Shown: positions 44,737-54,816, counted from the stretch's first letter. The stretch: DNA of 64,000 nt from Candidatus Gastranaerophilales bacterium (GCA_944322755.1 CALUPY010000006.1:1-64000); one strand, 5' to 3'. The notes: generated from the sequence alone by a model not told the origin. Numbers and translations: made by a program.

Positions 44737-45799
44737 CACCGAGCATTCTCTTAAGTTCATCCGGTCTGCTGGATTTAGAAAGAGCATCTTCTGCTGTAAC
44801 AAGCCCCTTTCTGTATAAATCAGCCAGTGCACTCTCAAGAGTCTGCATTCCGTATTGCGCACCGGTCTGAATCATAGAATACATCTGAGCTGTTTTTCCT
44901 TCTCTGATAAGGTTAGAAACAGCTCCGTTTACTACAAGAACCTCCTGCGCCATTACACGACCTTTTTTATTTCCTTCACGGTCTATTTTTTGAAGCAGAG
45001 TTTGTGAAAATACAGCGACCAAACTGCTCGAAAGCTGAATACGAATCTGCTGCTGCTGAGCTTCGGGAAAGACGTCAACTATACGGTCTACTGTCTGGCT
45101 GGCAGAAGACGTGTGCAGCGTACCCATAACAAGGTGACCTGTTTCAGCTGCGGTAATAGCAAGTGAAATGGTTTCAAGGTCACGCAGCTCGCCGACCAGA
45201 ATGATATCAGGGTCTTCTCTTAATGCAGCTCTTAATGCATTGGAGAAAGAACGTGTATCCTGTCCGAGCTCTCTTTGGTGCACAACACTTTTTTTCGATT
45301 TATGCAAAAATTCAATCGGGTCTTCGATTGTAAGAATGTGTTCGTTTCTGTTTTCGTTGATATAGTCAATCATCGAAGCCAGAGTAGTAGATTTACCGCT
45401 TCCTGTAGGACCTGTTACAAGAATTAATCCTCTCGGTTTTTCCGTAATTTTTCTAACGATTTCAGGAAGTCCCAGTGTTTCAAAAGATGGGACCTCTGTG
45501 TTAATAGTCCTGAATGCAGCAGCAAATGTACCGCGGTTTTTGTAAACATTAACCCTGAAACGTCCGATACCATGGATACCATAACTCATATCGAGTTCCC
45601 AATCCTGTTCGAGCTTTCTTCTTTGTTCATTATTCAAAATCGGAAATACAAGTGTTTCAACGTTATCTGAAGTTAAAGGCGGAAGACTTGTTCTGATTAA
45701 CTGACCGTCTATACGGAAAACTGGCGGTAAGTTTGATGAAATATGTATATCACTTGCGCCTTTAGACACCGCTTCTTCTAACAATTCCTCTATTAACAT
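44723..45799 (-). CDS. pilT: Type IV pilus retraction ATPase PilT
   Basis: 358 residues. PilT signature order: N-terminal [21 protein letters not shown], Walker [11 protein letters not shown] near residue 130, Asp box IEDPIEF, Walker B region [24 protein letters not shown] His box, and the C-terminal helices. PilT pulls pili back by depolymerising pilin, giving twitching and DNA uptake. No other pilus genes adjoin. AAAAGGAG ribosome-binding site. A second, diverged PilT lies ~11 kb away. Confidence 0.93.
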   Translation of the reverse strand: MLIEELLEEAVSKGASDIHISSNLPPVFRIDGQLIRTSLPPLTSDNVETLVFPILNNEQRRKLEQDWELDMSYGIHGIGRFRVNVYKNRGTFAAAFRTINTEVPSFETLGLPEIVRKITEKPRGLILVTGPTGSGKSTTLASMIDYINENRNEHILTIEDPIEFLHKSKKSVVHQRELGQDTRSFSNALRAALREDPDIILVGELRDLETISLAITAAETGHLVMGTLHTSSASQTVDRIVDVFPEAQQQQIRIQLSSSLVAVFSQTLLQKIDREGNKKGRVMAQEVLVVNGAVSNLIREGKTAQMYSMIQTGAQYGMQTLESALADLYRKGLVTAEDALSKSSRPDELKRMLGANAF

Positions 45800-45891
45800 T
45801 CCATTCTCCTTTTAATTTTATTTATTTAATGTACAATATATATTACAAGCTGGTTCATATATTGTCAAAGTACATCTGGAGGAGTTTTAAA

Positions 45892-46710
45892 GTGACTAAA
45901 GTTAAATTGAAAGATTTTGAAATAGGAAGTGATAAATTAACTATTCTTGCCGGTCCGTGTGCTATAGAGAGCAAAGACATTCTTTTTATGACGGCTGAAA
46001 AACTGAAAACAATAACCAAAAAACTCGGCATAAATTTTGTTTTTAAATCATCATTTGACAAAGCAAACAGAAGTTCAATAAAATCATTCAGAGGCCCGGG
46101 TATTGAAAAAGGACTTGAGCTTTTGAATGAAGTTAAAAAAGAGTTTAATGTGCCTATAGTAACAGATATTCATGAACCTTCACAGGCAAAAATTGCAGCA
46201 GAAGTTGCAGATATTATCCAAATACCAGCATTCCTCTGCCGTCAGACAGATTTGCTTGTTGCTGCAGCAAAAACGGAGAAAATCGTAAATATAAAAAAAG
46301 GACAGTTTCTTGCTCCCGCACAAATGGCACCGCTTGTAAAAAAAGTTGAAGAATCCGGAAACAGAAATATTCTTCTCACAGACAGAGGGGTAAGCTTTGG
46401 ATACAACAATCTCGTTGTTGATATGAGAGCAATACCGATTATGCAAGAGACTGGCTATCCGGTAGTCTTTGATGCAACCCACAGTGTCCAGCTTCCGGGT
46501 GGTGCAGGGGAATGTTCCGGCGGAGAGCGCAAATACGTTGCTACTCTGGCCAAAGCAGCAATCGCAGCAGGAGCTGATGCGCTGTTTTTCGAAGTTCATC
46601 CAAATCCTGATAAAGCTTTATGCGACGGTCCTAACATGTTATTTCTTGATAAAACAGAGGATTTGTTCAGGACGTGCAACGACATTTTTAAGCTTGTCCA
46701 CGGTCTTTGA
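45892..46710 (+). CDS. kdsA: Kdo-8-phosphate synthase
   Basis: 272 residues from a GTG preceded by GGAGGAG; an upstream in-frame start precedes this site and is not favoured. KdsA condenses PEP and arabinose-5-phosphate to Kdo-8-phosphate, first step of Kdo for LPS. Motifs: [77 protein letters not shown]. Residue choice (Cys/Asn class of metal dependence) was not assigned. Single gene upstream of metK. Confidence 0.95.
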   Translation: MTKVKLKDFEIGSDKLTILAGPCAIESKDILFMTAEKLKTITKKLGINFVFKSSFDKANRSSIKSFRGPGIEKGLELLNEVKKEFNVPIVTDIHEPSQAKIAAEVADIIQIPAFLCRQTDLLVAAAKTEKIVNIKKGQFLAPAQMAPLVKKVEESGNRNILLTDRGVSFGYNNLVVDMRAIPIMQETGYPVVFDATHSVQLPGGAGECSGGERKYVATLAKAAIAAGADALFFEVHPNPDKALCDGPNMLFLDKTEDLFRTCNDIFKLVHGL

Positions 46711-46805
46711 TTAAGCTATGTAAAGCGAAAAACTAACCATTCTTTTCTTTTCATCTCTTTTGATTTACTATCTTGTTGATAATTGTTAGAAAGGGAAGTA
46801 AAAAA

Positions 46806-48074
46806 ATGGCTTCAAAAAGATTTTTGTTTACATCCGAATCTGTAACTGAAGGTCACCCAGACAAAGTTTGTGACCAAATTTCAGATGCAATTTTGGATGA
46901 ATTTTTAACAAAAGACCGTAATTCCAGAGTTGCCGCAGAAACCACGGTCACAACAGGTATGGCTCTTGTATGCGGAGAAATCACCTCCGACTGCTATGTA
47001 GACATCCCTTCTATTGTAAGAAATACTATTAAAAATATCGGATATAACGGCAAAGAAGGCGGCGGATTTGATTACAAAACCTGTGCAGTATTGACATCTA
47101 TTGATGAACAGTCTACAGATATTGCCGGCGGCGTAAACAAAGCGCTCGAATCCAGAAACAATAATGCTGACACCTCTGCACAAGAAACAGAAAATGTCGG
47201 TGCAGGCGACCAAGGTATTATGTTTGGTTACGCTTGTGATGAAACTCCTGAACTTATGCCGCTGCCCATCAGCCTTGCACACAAACTGGCATACAGACTT
47301 GCACAGGTCAGAAAAAACGGCTCTCTGGGCTATTTGAGACCTGACGGTAAATCACAGGTAACTGTTGAATATATAGACGGAAAACCTTCAAGAATCGATA
47401 CAATCGTTCTTTCCACACAGCATGACCCTGAAATCAACGGTGTATCCGACAACAAAGAAGTTCAAGAAATAATCAGAGAAGATTTAATCGAAAAAGTTAT
47501 AAAACCCGTATTTGAAGATTGCAATATCAAACCTGACGAAAAAACAAAATACCTCATCAACCCGTCAGGAAGATTCGTCATAGGCGGGCCTCAGGGAGAC
47601 GCCGGTCTTACGGGAAGGAAAATTATTGTTGATACATACGGCGGATATTCAAGACATGGCGGCGGAGCTTTCTCCGGCAAAGACCCTACAAAAGTTGACC
47701 GCTCAGCTGCTTATGCGACAAGATATGTTGCGAAAAACATTGTAGCAGCAGGCTTGGCTTCAAAATGTGAAGTCGAACTCGGGTATGCTATCGGCGTTGC
47801 TGAACCTGTTTCAGTTATGGTTGATACATTCGGAACAGGTAAAATTTCTGACGACGAAATAGCCGAATTAATCAAAAAGAACTTTGATTTGAGACCGGCT
47901 GCTATTATAAATCAGTTTGACCTCAGAGGACTTCCGGCAAAAAATGACGGCAAATTCTACCAGAAACTTGCTGCATACGGACATATGGGACGTACTGATA
48001 TTAATGTTCCGTGGGAACAAACCGACAAGGCAGCTATTTTGAAAGAACAGGCTGCTTCTAATTGTTACTGCTAG
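46806..48074 (+). CDS. metK: S-adenosylmethionine synthetase
   Basis: 422 residues. Makes SAM from methionine and ATP. Canonical stretches: [20 protein letters not shown] at the N-terminus, [24 protein letters not shown], and the P-loop-like [45 protein letters not shown]. Slightly longer than the usual ~385-400; the C-terminus ends with SNCYC, an extra Cys-containing tail. GGGAAG ribosome-binding site; an earlier ATG is upstream of it. A strong terminator follows. Confidence 0.97.
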   Translation: MASKRFLFTSESVTEGHPDKVCDQISDAILDEFLTKDRNSRVAAETTVTTGMALVCGEITSDCYVDIPSIVRNTIKNIGYNGKEGGGFDYKTCAVLTSIDEQSTDIAGGVNKALESRNNNADTSAQETENVGAGDQGIMFGYACDETPELMPLPISLAHKLAYRLAQVRKNGSLGYLRPDGKSQVTVEYIDGKPSRIDTIVLSTQHDPEINGVSDNKEVQEIIREDLIEKVIKPVFEDCNIKPDEKTKYLINPSGRFVIGGPQGDAGLTGRKIIVDTYGGYSRHGGGAFSGKDPTKVDRSAAYATRYVAKNIVAAGLASKCEVELGYAIGVAEPVSVMVDTFGTGKISDDEIAELIKKNFDLRPAAIINQFDLRGLPAKNDGKFYQKLAAYGHMGRTDINVPWEQTDKAAILKEQAASNCYC

Positions 48075-48095
48075 CTAATTTCAGCATTGTGTAAT

Positions 48096-48129
48096 AAAAG
48101 CCTTTCTGATAGTATCAGAAAGGCTTTTT
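48096..48129 (+). terminator. Rho-independent terminator of metK
   Basis: AAAAGCCTTTCTGAT (48096-48110) pairs perfectly with ATCAGAAAGGCTTTT (48114-48128) across a three-base loop and runs into T's. It is one of the longest stems in the window. Confidence 0.92.
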
Positions 48130-48568
48130 GTTATTAATTTTCCACCAAAAGCTAGTATTTAGTTCAATTAAATAAAAAATAATGCAAGAAAATTAAAGAT
48201 ATATATGTGTGTTCACAATCTTAAATACGAACAGTTTGTAGCTAATCCCAAGCAATTAATGTTGGAATAAATTCAGAATGAACGTTTTTGGCAGCGTGGG
48301 TTGGACACGCCTGAAGTGTGCCCCCAAATTTAATAAAATAGCAAACAATAATCTTTTTGGTTCATTTCTTCTAATCTTTTCACTGCTTGCAGAAGCTATG
48401 CTCTTAACTTGCCATACAAAAACGTAACATTAGTGACATTACGGACTGCCCCTTACACCTGCCTTCTCTTTAAAATCCTTTGGTTTTCCCTCTCTTTAGA
48501 ACCCAAGATGATACGGACAAGTCAACTTTAGAGTCGTAATCTTAAAAAAACAGCATTGCACCCGCAAT
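48130..48568. other. Intergenic region without recognised gene
   Basis: About 440 bases between the metK terminator and convergent cca. I find no frame with a start, ribosome-binding site and sensible composition. A short GC-richer patch near 48288-48325 (GCGTGGGTTGGACACGCC and nearby GTGTGCCCCC) can form small hairpins. GAATGAACGT at 48276-48285 also occurs at 60-69, next to the GC-rich element at the left edge. It could be a decayed repeat or a non-coding RNA; the evidence is thin. Confidence 0.4.
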
Positions 48569-49993
48569 TCATAAGGCTTTGTCGGCTAATTTTTTTACAA
48601 ATTCAACAGCCTCTTCTTTTGTAACAACATCAGAAGAAATCTGTGCCTCATAGAGCATGTCGACAATTTTACCAAGCTCAGGTGACGGTTTTATATTCAA
48701 AATCTGCATAATTTCATTACCGCTTAGAAGTTTTGGAAGCGGTGTCAGATTACATTTATTCGCCAAATATTTTTCAAGCAAATGCTTTAGACCGGTTAAA
48801 TTCTTTTCTACTATTTCATCCGTAATATCAGGGCCCCTTGCGGAAAGCCTGTCTCCGTATGCTATTGCAATAAGGTCAATAACCTCATCTCCCATCTTTC
48901 TGAAAAAGCGCATGACAGCCTTCTCGTTATTTTCCTCAATCATAGCTACATTCGCAGGATACAGGTGATATTTTATAATTTTTTGAATGTAAGCTATTTG
49001 TTTATTTGAAAACTTCAAATTTTTTAACGGTTTTTCAGCTATTTTGGCTCCTATATCATCATGTTTTATGAATCTGTGGCGTCCCGTTCCTTCTTCTATC
49101 TCCCATGTAGCCGGCTTTCCTATGTCATGCAAAAAAGCAGCCAGCTTTAAAAACGCCTGACGTGGATTTGCTCCGAAAATAATCTCATCAAAATGCGCCT
49201 TAACTTCATCATTTCCGTTTTCATAAAAATTTTGAACATAGTCTACAACAGCATAACAGTGCTCCAAAAGGCACAAATGATGATGGGAGTTCGGTGGAAC
49301 TTTTTTTATCTCCTTAACCTCAGGAAATATCAATTCAAGCATGCCGCAATTATCCATATCTTTTAGACTATCAACGCAACTTTTCCCTAAAAACAGTTTC
49401 ACAAGCTCTGCGTTAATTCTCTCAGGTGCTGTCTGTTTTAACAATCCGGCATGTTTTTCTGTTATTTGTTTTAACTTTTCGTCCATAGTAAACCCGAGAG
49501 TACTTTGAAACCTGAATGCCCGCAAAACTCTAATCGGATCATCCAATATATTCTTTTCAGATATTGCTTTAATTATTTTATTTTCAATACTTTTGACACC
49601 GCCGTACGGGTCTGTAAGCTGCATGCTTTTGATATTAAGCGCAAGTGCATTCATGGAAAAATCCCGGCGGGCTAAATCTTCATAAATATCAGCACCTTCA
49701 ATATCAGCTATATCTATATAATCCTTTTTGTTTTCAAAAACCACTCTATAGATGTGATTCACATCATCGAGTTTTACAAAATACCCGGAGATACTGTCTG
49801 CAATAAACTTTGCCATTTTTTCCGCAGTTCCTGATTTTACAGCCAAATCAATATCTGAGCTGTCTTTGTTAAGCAGAAAGTCTCTTAAAAATCCGCCCAC
49901 TATATATGTTTCATCATCAATATAAGGGCTAATTGTTCTTATTATAGGATGGTTTTTAATCTTTTCCGCTATATTATTTTCCGTATTATTCAT
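48569..49993 (-). CDS. cca: CCA-adding tRNA nucleotidyltransferase with HD domain
   Basis: 474 residues. The class II polymerase head has YIVGGFLRDFLL and the catalytic SSDIDLAV, then RRDFSMNALAL and DPIRVLRAFRFQ. Downstream is an HD domain (FLHDIGKPATWEIEEGTGRHRFIKHD). It adds or repairs the CCA end of tRNAs; a poly(A) polymerase cannot be excluded from sequence alone. The start lies eight bases inside rsmE, so the two are co-translated. Confidence 0.9.
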   Translation of the reverse strand: MNNTENNIAEKIKNHPIIRTISPYIDDETYIVGGFLRDFLLNKDSSDIDLAVKSGTAEKMAKFIADSISGYFVKLDDVNHIYRVVFENKKDYIDIADIEGADIYEDLARRDFSMNALALNIKSMQLTDPYGGVKSIENKIIKAISEKNILDDPIRVLRAFRFQSTLGFTMDEKLKQITEKHAGLLKQTAPERINAELVKLFLGKSCVDSLKDMDNCGMLELIFPEVKEIKKVPPNSHHHLCLLEHCYAVVDYVQNFYENGNDEVKAHFDEIIFGANPRQAFLKLAAFLHDIGKPATWEIEEGTGRHRFIKHDDIGAKIAEKPLKNLKFSNKQIAYIQKIIKYHLYPANVAMIEENNEKAVMRFFRKMGDEVIDLIAIAYGDRLSARGPDITDEIVEKNLTGLKHLLEKYLANKCNLTPLPKLLSGNEIMQILNIKPSPELGKIVDMLYEAQISSDVVTKEEAVEFVKKLADKAL

Positions 49994-50723
49994 CTTCCCA
50001 CTCGTAAATCACATTAGAAAGTGCACTTATAACAGCTGTCTCTGCCCGTAAAATAAGTTTTCCTATACCGAGTTTAGGTAAATTATAATGCTCAAACATA
50101 CCTATCTCTTCGGCACTGAAACCACCCTCAGGTCCTACTATTACAAGAACTTTTTCTTTTTTTAACTGACTGTTTTTTTTCAAAAAATCTTTCAGGGTCA
50201 TATCCTGAGAACGCTCTACACAGGCTATTTTTACTTTATATTCGTCATTTTCAAGTATTTCTTTCAAATTTTGTCTTTTAAAAATAACAGGTTTGTCCGC
50301 TCTTTCACACTGTTTTGAGGCTTCATCCGCAATTTTTTGCCATTTTTCAATTTTTGAATCCGCAACATCTTCTTTTATAACCGAATTGTCACTCAAAAAT
50401 GGTATGATGCCCTTAACTCCAAGCTCTGTCGCCTTTTGAACCAGTAGATTCTGGGCATCTGTTTTTATAACACTTTGAGCCAGGTAAAGCTGCAACCCAA
50501 GACTGTGATTTGATTTAAACTTTTCTACAACTTTAGTTGTAATAGTATGAGAAGAAATTTCTATAACCTCTGTTTTGTACTTAATTCCGTTTTCATCAAT
50601 CAGGTAAAGTGTTTCGCCGATTTTTACACGCAAAACGCGTGCAAGATGATGGAAATTTGCAGCGTCGGAAATAGCTATTATATCGTTGTTTACGTCATTT
50701 GTACTGATGAAAAAGTGCGGCAT
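49986..50723 (-). CDS. rsmE: 16S rRNA m3U1498 methyltransferase RsmE
   Basis: 245 residues. The N-terminal PUA-like domain contains HHLARVLRVKIGETLYLID. The C-terminal SPOUT knot has VLVIVGPEGGFSAEEIGMFEHY and LGIGKLILRAETAVISALS, which form the SAM-binding trefoil. Middle signature KATELGVKGIIPFLSDNS and KWQKIADEASKQCERA is standard for the family. Upstream are a good sigma-70 promoter and an operator-like repeat shared with the divergent flagellin gene. Confidence 0.95.
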   Translation of the reverse strand: MPHFFISTNDVNNDIIAISDAANFHHLARVLRVKIGETLYLIDENGIKYKTEVIEISSHTITTKVVEKFKSNHSLGLQLYLAQSVIKTDAQNLLVQKATELGVKGIIPFLSDNSVIKEDVADSKIEKWQKIADEASKQCERADKPVIFKRQNLKEILENDEYKVKIACVERSQDMTLKDFLKKNSQLKKEKVLVIVGPEGGFSAEEIGMFEHYNLPKLGIGKLILRAETAVISALSNVIYEWEDE

Positions 50724-50761
50724 AAGCTGTTTTTACCTTTTTTTATACACCGAATAGAGGA

Positions 50762-50864
50762 TTTCTCATACTAAAGTATAATACACTGAAAATCTTTTTG
50801 TATCAATACTTTTCAGGTTTTTCAAAAAGATATTTTGCAAAAAACTATACTAAAGTATGAGAAA
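50762..50864. repeat. Inverted pair of operator-like motifs
   Basis: TTTCTCATACTAAAGTAT (50762-50779) and ATACTAAAGTATGAGAAA (50847-50864) are inverted copies except for the central AAA, which keeps the same sense. They are 67 bases apart. Each contains the near-palindrome ATACTAAAGTAT. One overlaps the rsmE -10, the other supplies the -35 of the flagellin promoter. A shared regulator site is the simplest reading. Confidence 0.65.
50778..50806 (-). promoter_or_regulatory. Sigma-70 promoter of rsmE-cca
   Basis: On the minus strand, TTGATA (50801-50806), 17 bases, then TATTAT (50778-50783). It is among the few clear -35/-10 pairs in the window. The -10 overlaps one copy of the ATACTAAAGTAT motif. 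Confidence 0.7.
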
Positions 50865-50877
50865 TAAGTTTCGATAT
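50851..50877 (+). promoter_or_regulatory. Sigma-28 (FliA) type promoter of flagellin
   Basis: TAAAGTAT, 11 bases, then TTCGATAT. This fits the sigma-28 consensus TAAAGTTT-N11-GCCGATAA with correct spacing. Transcription would start near 50884, giving a ~45-nt leader ending in GA-rich Shine-Dalgarno sequence. Confidence 0.75.
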
Positions 50878-50930
50878 ATAAGGTGTAAGCAAATTTAGTT
50901 ATTACAGAAAGAGAGAAAGAGAGAGAACAA

Positions 50931-51863
50931 ATGGGAATTTATGTAAACACTAACATCAACTCCCTGATCGCACAGAGAAGCTTGACAAGTTCAACAAGCA
51001 ACATGCAAAATGCAATTACCAGGCTTTCTACCGGTCTCAGAGTAAACCACGCAGGTGATGACGCAGCAGGTCTTTGCGTAGCTCAAGGTTTGGAAACCCT
51101 CATCAGAGGTAACAGCAGAGCTAAATTAAATATTCAAGACGGCTTGAATATGATGTATATCGCAGAAGGCGGTATGGAAGGTGTAACAGAGGACTTGCAG
51201 AGAATTCGTGAGTTGTGTGTACAGGTAGCGAGTGATATTTACTCACCTGAACAGAAACAAACACTGATGAACGAAATCCAGCAGAGACTCGAAGACATCG
51301 ATGTTATCGCAAACACTACTTCCTTCAACGGTGTTGTCCTTACAAACGGTACAAACCCTGAAAAAATGACAATTCAGTCAGGAAGTGGCTGGGACGAAGT
51401 TAACAACTCTATCGACATTGCACCGGCATTGACCAATATGTTAACATCAGCTCTTGGTATTAAGTTGAATATCGTTGCTATTACAGAAACTGTTGATGCA
51501 GGAGCTTCTGTAGGAAACATGACTTACACAGAAAATGGTGTTACTGGTATGGCCATTAACGGCAGTAACTGGGACAGTGACATGGTTCGTGCATATATTG
51601 CAAAGCTCGATGATGCCATTAACCTGATTGCAGAAAACAGATCATCTTTAGGTGCTTATCAGAACCGTCTGACTTCCGCAAGCAACAACCTGACCATCAT
51701 GAACGAAAACTATGAACAAAGTAAATCCCAGATTATGGATGCTGATATGGCTGAAGAAAGTGCAAATATGGTTAAATACCAAGTTCTCCAGCAGACATCA
51801 GCAACAATGTTAGCACAGGCTAACCAGATACCTTCAATCGCTCTTACATTACTCGGAGCATAA
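50931..51863 (+). CDS. fliC: Flagellin
   Basis: 310 residues, a short flagellin. The conserved N-terminal D0/D1 helices (VNTNINSLIAQRSLTSSTSNMQNAITRLSTGLRVNHAGDDAAGLCVA) and C-terminal helix (NENYEQSKSQIMDADMAEESANMVKYQVLQQTSATMLAQANQ) are complete. The variable outer domain is reduced to about 100 residues. The usual ISINSAKDDAAG form is altered to VNHAGDDAAGLCVA, with an unusual Cys. It forms the flagellar filament. The promoter is flagellar sigma-28 type and no other flagellar gene adjoins; rsmE is divergent. Confidence 0.95.
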   Translation: MGIYVNTNINSLIAQRSLTSSTSNMQNAITRLSTGLRVNHAGDDAAGLCVAQGLETLIRGNSRAKLNIQDGLNMMYIAEGGMEGVTEDLQRIRELCVQVASDIYSPEQKQTLMNEIQQRLEDIDVIANTTSFNGVVLTNGTNPEKMTIQSGSGWDEVNNSIDIAPALTNMLTSALGIKLNIVAITETVDAGASVGNMTYTENGVTGMAINGSNWDSDMVRAYIAKLDDAINLIAENRSSLGAYQNRLTSASNNLTIMNENYEQSKSQIMDADMAEESANMVKYQVLQQTSATMLAQANQIPSIALTLLGA

Positions 51864-51921
51864 TCAACCTTTTCTCCAAGGTTTCAATATAATTTACAAA
51901 GTCCCTAAAAAGGATCTCTCT

Positions 51922-51946
51922 GCGCCGGTAGGTCATCTATCGGCGC
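51922..51946 (+). terminator. GC-rich hairpin after flagellin, likely terminator
   Basis: GCGCCGGTAG (51922-51931) pairs with CTATCGGCGC (51937-51946), one G-U pair, 5-base loop. There is no T-run after it, only CTCTCTAG, so it may stabilise the mRNA 3' end rather than terminate on its own. Confidence 0.5.
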
Positions 51947-51990
51947 CTCTCTAGCATCTGCAAGAGTTTATTTTATTTTTTTTCGTTGTT

Positions 51991-51999
51991 TGTTATAAT
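51991..51999 (+). promoter_or_regulatory. Extended -10 promoter of the aro operon
   Basis: TGTTATAAT upstream of aroC; expected leader ~26 nt, containing GAAAG. No -35 is evident. Confidence 0.6.
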
Positions 52000-52031
52000 T
52001 TTATTGATTTTAAGAGTAAAAGAAAGCAGTT

Positions 52032-53219
52032 ATGTCAAAATTTAGATTTTTAACCTCCGGTGAATCCCACGGAAAATGCTTGAATGCCATTGTTGAAGGT
52101 GTTCCGGCTGGATTTGCAATTAATAAAAATTTTATAAACACAGAACTTGCCCGCCGTCAGGTCGGATACGGCAGAGGGGGCAGAATGGCAATTGAAAAAG
52201 ACACGGCAGAAATTCTCTCCGGCGTAAGATTCGGTATTTCAACCGGTGCTCCTGTGTCTCTTGAAATCCAGAATAAAGACTGGGAAAACTGGGAAATTTC
52301 TATGTCAACAGATCCTGTTGACCTGAATGACGGTTATGTACAAAATATTATAAAAAGCCGTGAAATCACACGTATACGCCCCGGGCATGCCGATTTTGCC
52401 GGAGCAATAAAATACGGGCACCTTGACATAAGAAATGTACTTGAACGCTCAAGTGCAAGAGAAACTGCAACAAGAGTGGCAGTTGGCGCAATTGCAAAGT
52501 GCATACTGTCAGCATTTAGCATAAACGGTTTCTCTCACGTCACAAGAATCGGCAAAATTGCGGCTGACAACAAAGACTTGATGTTTCAGACACTAAAACT
52601 AAAAGCAGAAAACTCAGACCTCAGATGTGCCGATGATGTGGCTTATGAAAAGATGAAGGCTGAAATCGATTCCGCAAAAGAAAACGGAGACACTCTCGGC
52701 GGAGATTTCGAGATAGTATTTGAAAACGTTCCGGTAGGGTTGGGGTCGTTTGTACATTGGGACAGAAAGTTGGACGGACTTATTGCACAGGCAGTTATGA
52801 GCATCCCTGCCGTAAAATCCGTAGAAATAGGCAGAGGTAAAGAAGCCGGTGAACTTTTCGGTTCAGAAATGCATGATGAAGTATTCTACGAAAATTGGAA
52901 GTACGTTCGCCGTACAAACAATGCGGGCGGACTCGAAGGCGGCATGACAAACGGCGAAAATATTATAGTCAAAGGCACAATGAAAGCAATACCGACATTA
53001 AAAAAACCGCTTGATTCCATTGATATTATTTCAAATGAAAGCTATAAAGCGCATTTTGAACGCTCGGATGTCTGTGCAGTGCCAGCTTGTGCAGTTGTTG
53101 CAGAAGCAATGGTGGCAATTGTCCTTGCAAACGCTTTCCTTGAAAAATTCGGCGGAGACAGCTACGGCGAAATCCGCTGCAATTTCGATAATTACCAGAA
53201 CTATATAAAGAAAAGATAG
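52032..53219 (+). CDS. aroC: Chorismate synthase
   Basis: 395 residues. Last step of the shikimate pathway, EPSP to chorismate, with reduced FMN. Signatures: SGESHGKCLNAIVEGVPAGF at the N-terminus, RRQVGYGRGGRMAIEKD, RPGHADFAGAIKYGHLDIRNVLERSSARETATRVA, and NNAGGLEGGMTNGENI. Followed after three bases by aroK, then aroB: a compact aromatic amino-acid operon behind an extended -10. Confidence 0.97.
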   Translation: MSKFRFLTSGESHGKCLNAIVEGVPAGFAINKNFINTELARRQVGYGRGGRMAIEKDTAEILSGVRFGISTGAPVSLEIQNKDWENWEISMSTDPVDLNDGYVQNIIKSREITRIRPGHADFAGAIKYGHLDIRNVLERSSARETATRVAVGAIAKCILSAFSINGFSHVTRIGKIAADNKDLMFQTLKLKAENSDLRCADDVAYEKMKAEIDSAKENGDTLGGDFEIVFENVPVGLGSFVHWDRKLDGLIAQAVMSIPAVKSVEIGRGKEAGELFGSEMHDEVFYENWKYVRRTNNAGGLEGGMTNGENIIVKGTMKAIPTLKKPLDSIDIISNESYKAHFERSDVCAVPACAVVAEAMVAIVLANAFLEKFGGDSYGEIRCNFDNYQNYIKKR

Positions 53220-53222
53220 GTC

Positions 53223-53738
53223 ATGAAAAATATTATACTAACAGGCATGATGGGCGCCGGAAAAACTACTGCAGGTAAAGAATTATCCGGTATACTAACT
53301 GATTTTTCCTTTATTGATATGGATAGTGAGATTGAAAAAAAACTCGGTATCAGCATTTCAGAAATATTTAAAGAACGCGGTGAAGCATACTTCCGTGATA
53401 TAGAAACGAATTTTCTCAAGAAATACTCTAATCAGAACAACCTTATCATATCAACAGGCGGAGGAATAGTTGAGAGAAGCGACAATATAGATTTAATAAA
53501 GAAAAATGGGGTTATGTTTTATTTAAGTGCGCCGTCAGAAGAACTTTTCGAGCGTATAAAACTCACAACCCACAGACCGCTTCTTGCCATTCCAAACCCC
53601 TGTGATAAAATTAAAGAACTCCTCAACAGACGGGAAAAATACTACAAAAAATCTGATTTTGAAATAATAACCACAAATAAAACCATACAGGAAATTGCAC
53701 AAGAAATATTGAAAAAGTATAAAAATTATGGAAAATAA
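53223..53738 (+). CDS. aroK: Shikimate kinase
   Basis: 171 residues. Phosphorylates shikimate at the 3-OH. P-loop GMMGAGKTTAGKELS at the N-terminus, DMDSEIEKKLG with shikimate-binding Asp, FKERGEAYFRDIE, STGGGIVER, and the lid Arg in THRPLL. Full length for the family. Its final 11 bases overlap aroB. Confidence 0.95.
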   Translation: MKNIILTGMMGAGKTTAGKELSGILTDFSFIDMDSEIEKKLGISISEIFKERGEAYFRDIETNFLKKYSNQNNLIISTGGGIVERSDNIDLIKKNGVMFYLSAPSEELFERIKLTTHRPLLAIPNPCDKIKELLNRREKYYKKSDFEIITTNKTIQEIAQEILKKYKNYGK

Positions 53739-54816
53739 TACTCTTAATATAAAAATTTCAGAAAAGCCTGCATACTCCTATCCCATAATAATCGGACAGG
53801 ACTTGGACTTTTTTGAATACATAAAAAAATATACAAAAGCAAAAAAGCTTCTCATTGTCACTAACAAGACCATTTTTTCACTTTATGAAAAAAAGATAAA
53901 AGCGGACAATGCATATTATGTAATCCTTGAAGACGGCGAGGAGTACAAAAACTTTGACTCGCTAAAGAAAATCCTCGACACAGCAATTGAAAACAGACTT
54001 GAAAGACGTGACTGTTTTGTTGCATTTGGAGGCGGGGTCGTCGGAGATGTCACAGGATATGCTGCTGCATCATATCTAAGAGGGGTAGATTTTATACAAA
54101 TTCCGACTACGCTGCTTGCTCATGTGGATTCTTCTGTCGGGGGTAAAGTAGCGATAAACCATGAAAAAGGTAAAAATCTCATAGGCGCATTTTATCAGCC
54201 GAAAGCTGTTCTTGCCGACACAAATCTGCTCAGCACACTGGACAAACGCCAGTTAAAAACCGGTCTTGCAGAGGTTTTGAAATATGCATTTATTGAAAAA
54301 TCCTGCGGTGCCGAGCTTAATTACAGATTTTACGACTTTTTAGATGCATATTCAGAAAAAATTCTTAAGTTAGACAGCGTAATTTTAGAAAAATTAATCT
54401 TAATTTGCTGCACTCTTAAAGCTTCCGTAGTGGAAAAAGACGAAACAGAAAAAGGTCTGAGGGCGGTTTTAAACTTCGGTCACACATTTGCCCACGCAAT
54501 TGAAAACCTGACCGGATACACAAAATATACGCACGGCGAGGCGGTTGCAGCCGGAATGATAATGGCTGCAAAGCTCGCACTGAAACTTGAAATGATTGAG
54601 CGCAGCTACTTTGTCAAAATCAATGAATTAATCAACAAATATGAACTTCTGCCGGAACTGCCCGGCTTTGATAAAGATGAATTTATAGAAGCAATGCATC
54701 TTGACAAAAAGGCTGACGCTGACAAAATACGTTTCATCCTGCCGGATTCTGAATTTTCTGTCAAAATGGTCACTGATGTAGATGAATCACTGATTAAAGA
54801 CTGTATTGAAATCTAA
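53728..54816 (+). CDS. aroB: 3-Dehydroquinate synthase
   Basis: 362 residues. NAD- and metal-dependent cyclisation of DAHP to dehydroquinate, second step of the shikimate pathway. EDGEEYKNFDSLKKI, FVAFGGGVVGDVTGYAAASYLRGVDFIQIPTTLLAHVDSSVGGKVAINHEKGKNLIGAFYQP, and the metal site NFGHTFAHAIEN and THGEAVAAGM are all standard. Ends four bases into the convergent deoC. Confidence 0.97.
   Translation: MENNTLNIKISEKPAYSYPIIIGQDLDFFEYIKKYTKAKKLLIVTNKTIFSLYEKKIKADNAYYVILEDGEEYKNFDSLKKILDTAIENRLERRDCFVAFGGGVVGDVTGYAAASYLRGVDFIQIPTTLLAHVDSSVGGKVAINHEKGKNLIGAFYQPKAVLADTNLLSTLDKRQLKTGLAEVLKYAFIEKSCGAELNYRFYDFLDAYSEKILKLDSVILEKLILICCTLKASVVEKDETEKGLRAVLNFGHTFAHAIENLTGYTKYTHGEAVAAGMIMAAKLALKLEMIERSYFVKINELINKYELLPELPGFDKDEFIEAMHLDKKADADKIRFILPDSEFSVKMVTDVDESLIKDCIEI

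Noticed and set aside
50780-50846. Invertible promoter segment as the main explanation for the inverted repeats
   Set aside because: No site-specific recombinase is in the window and the right arm already has a good role as the flagellin -35; kept only as an alternative to test.
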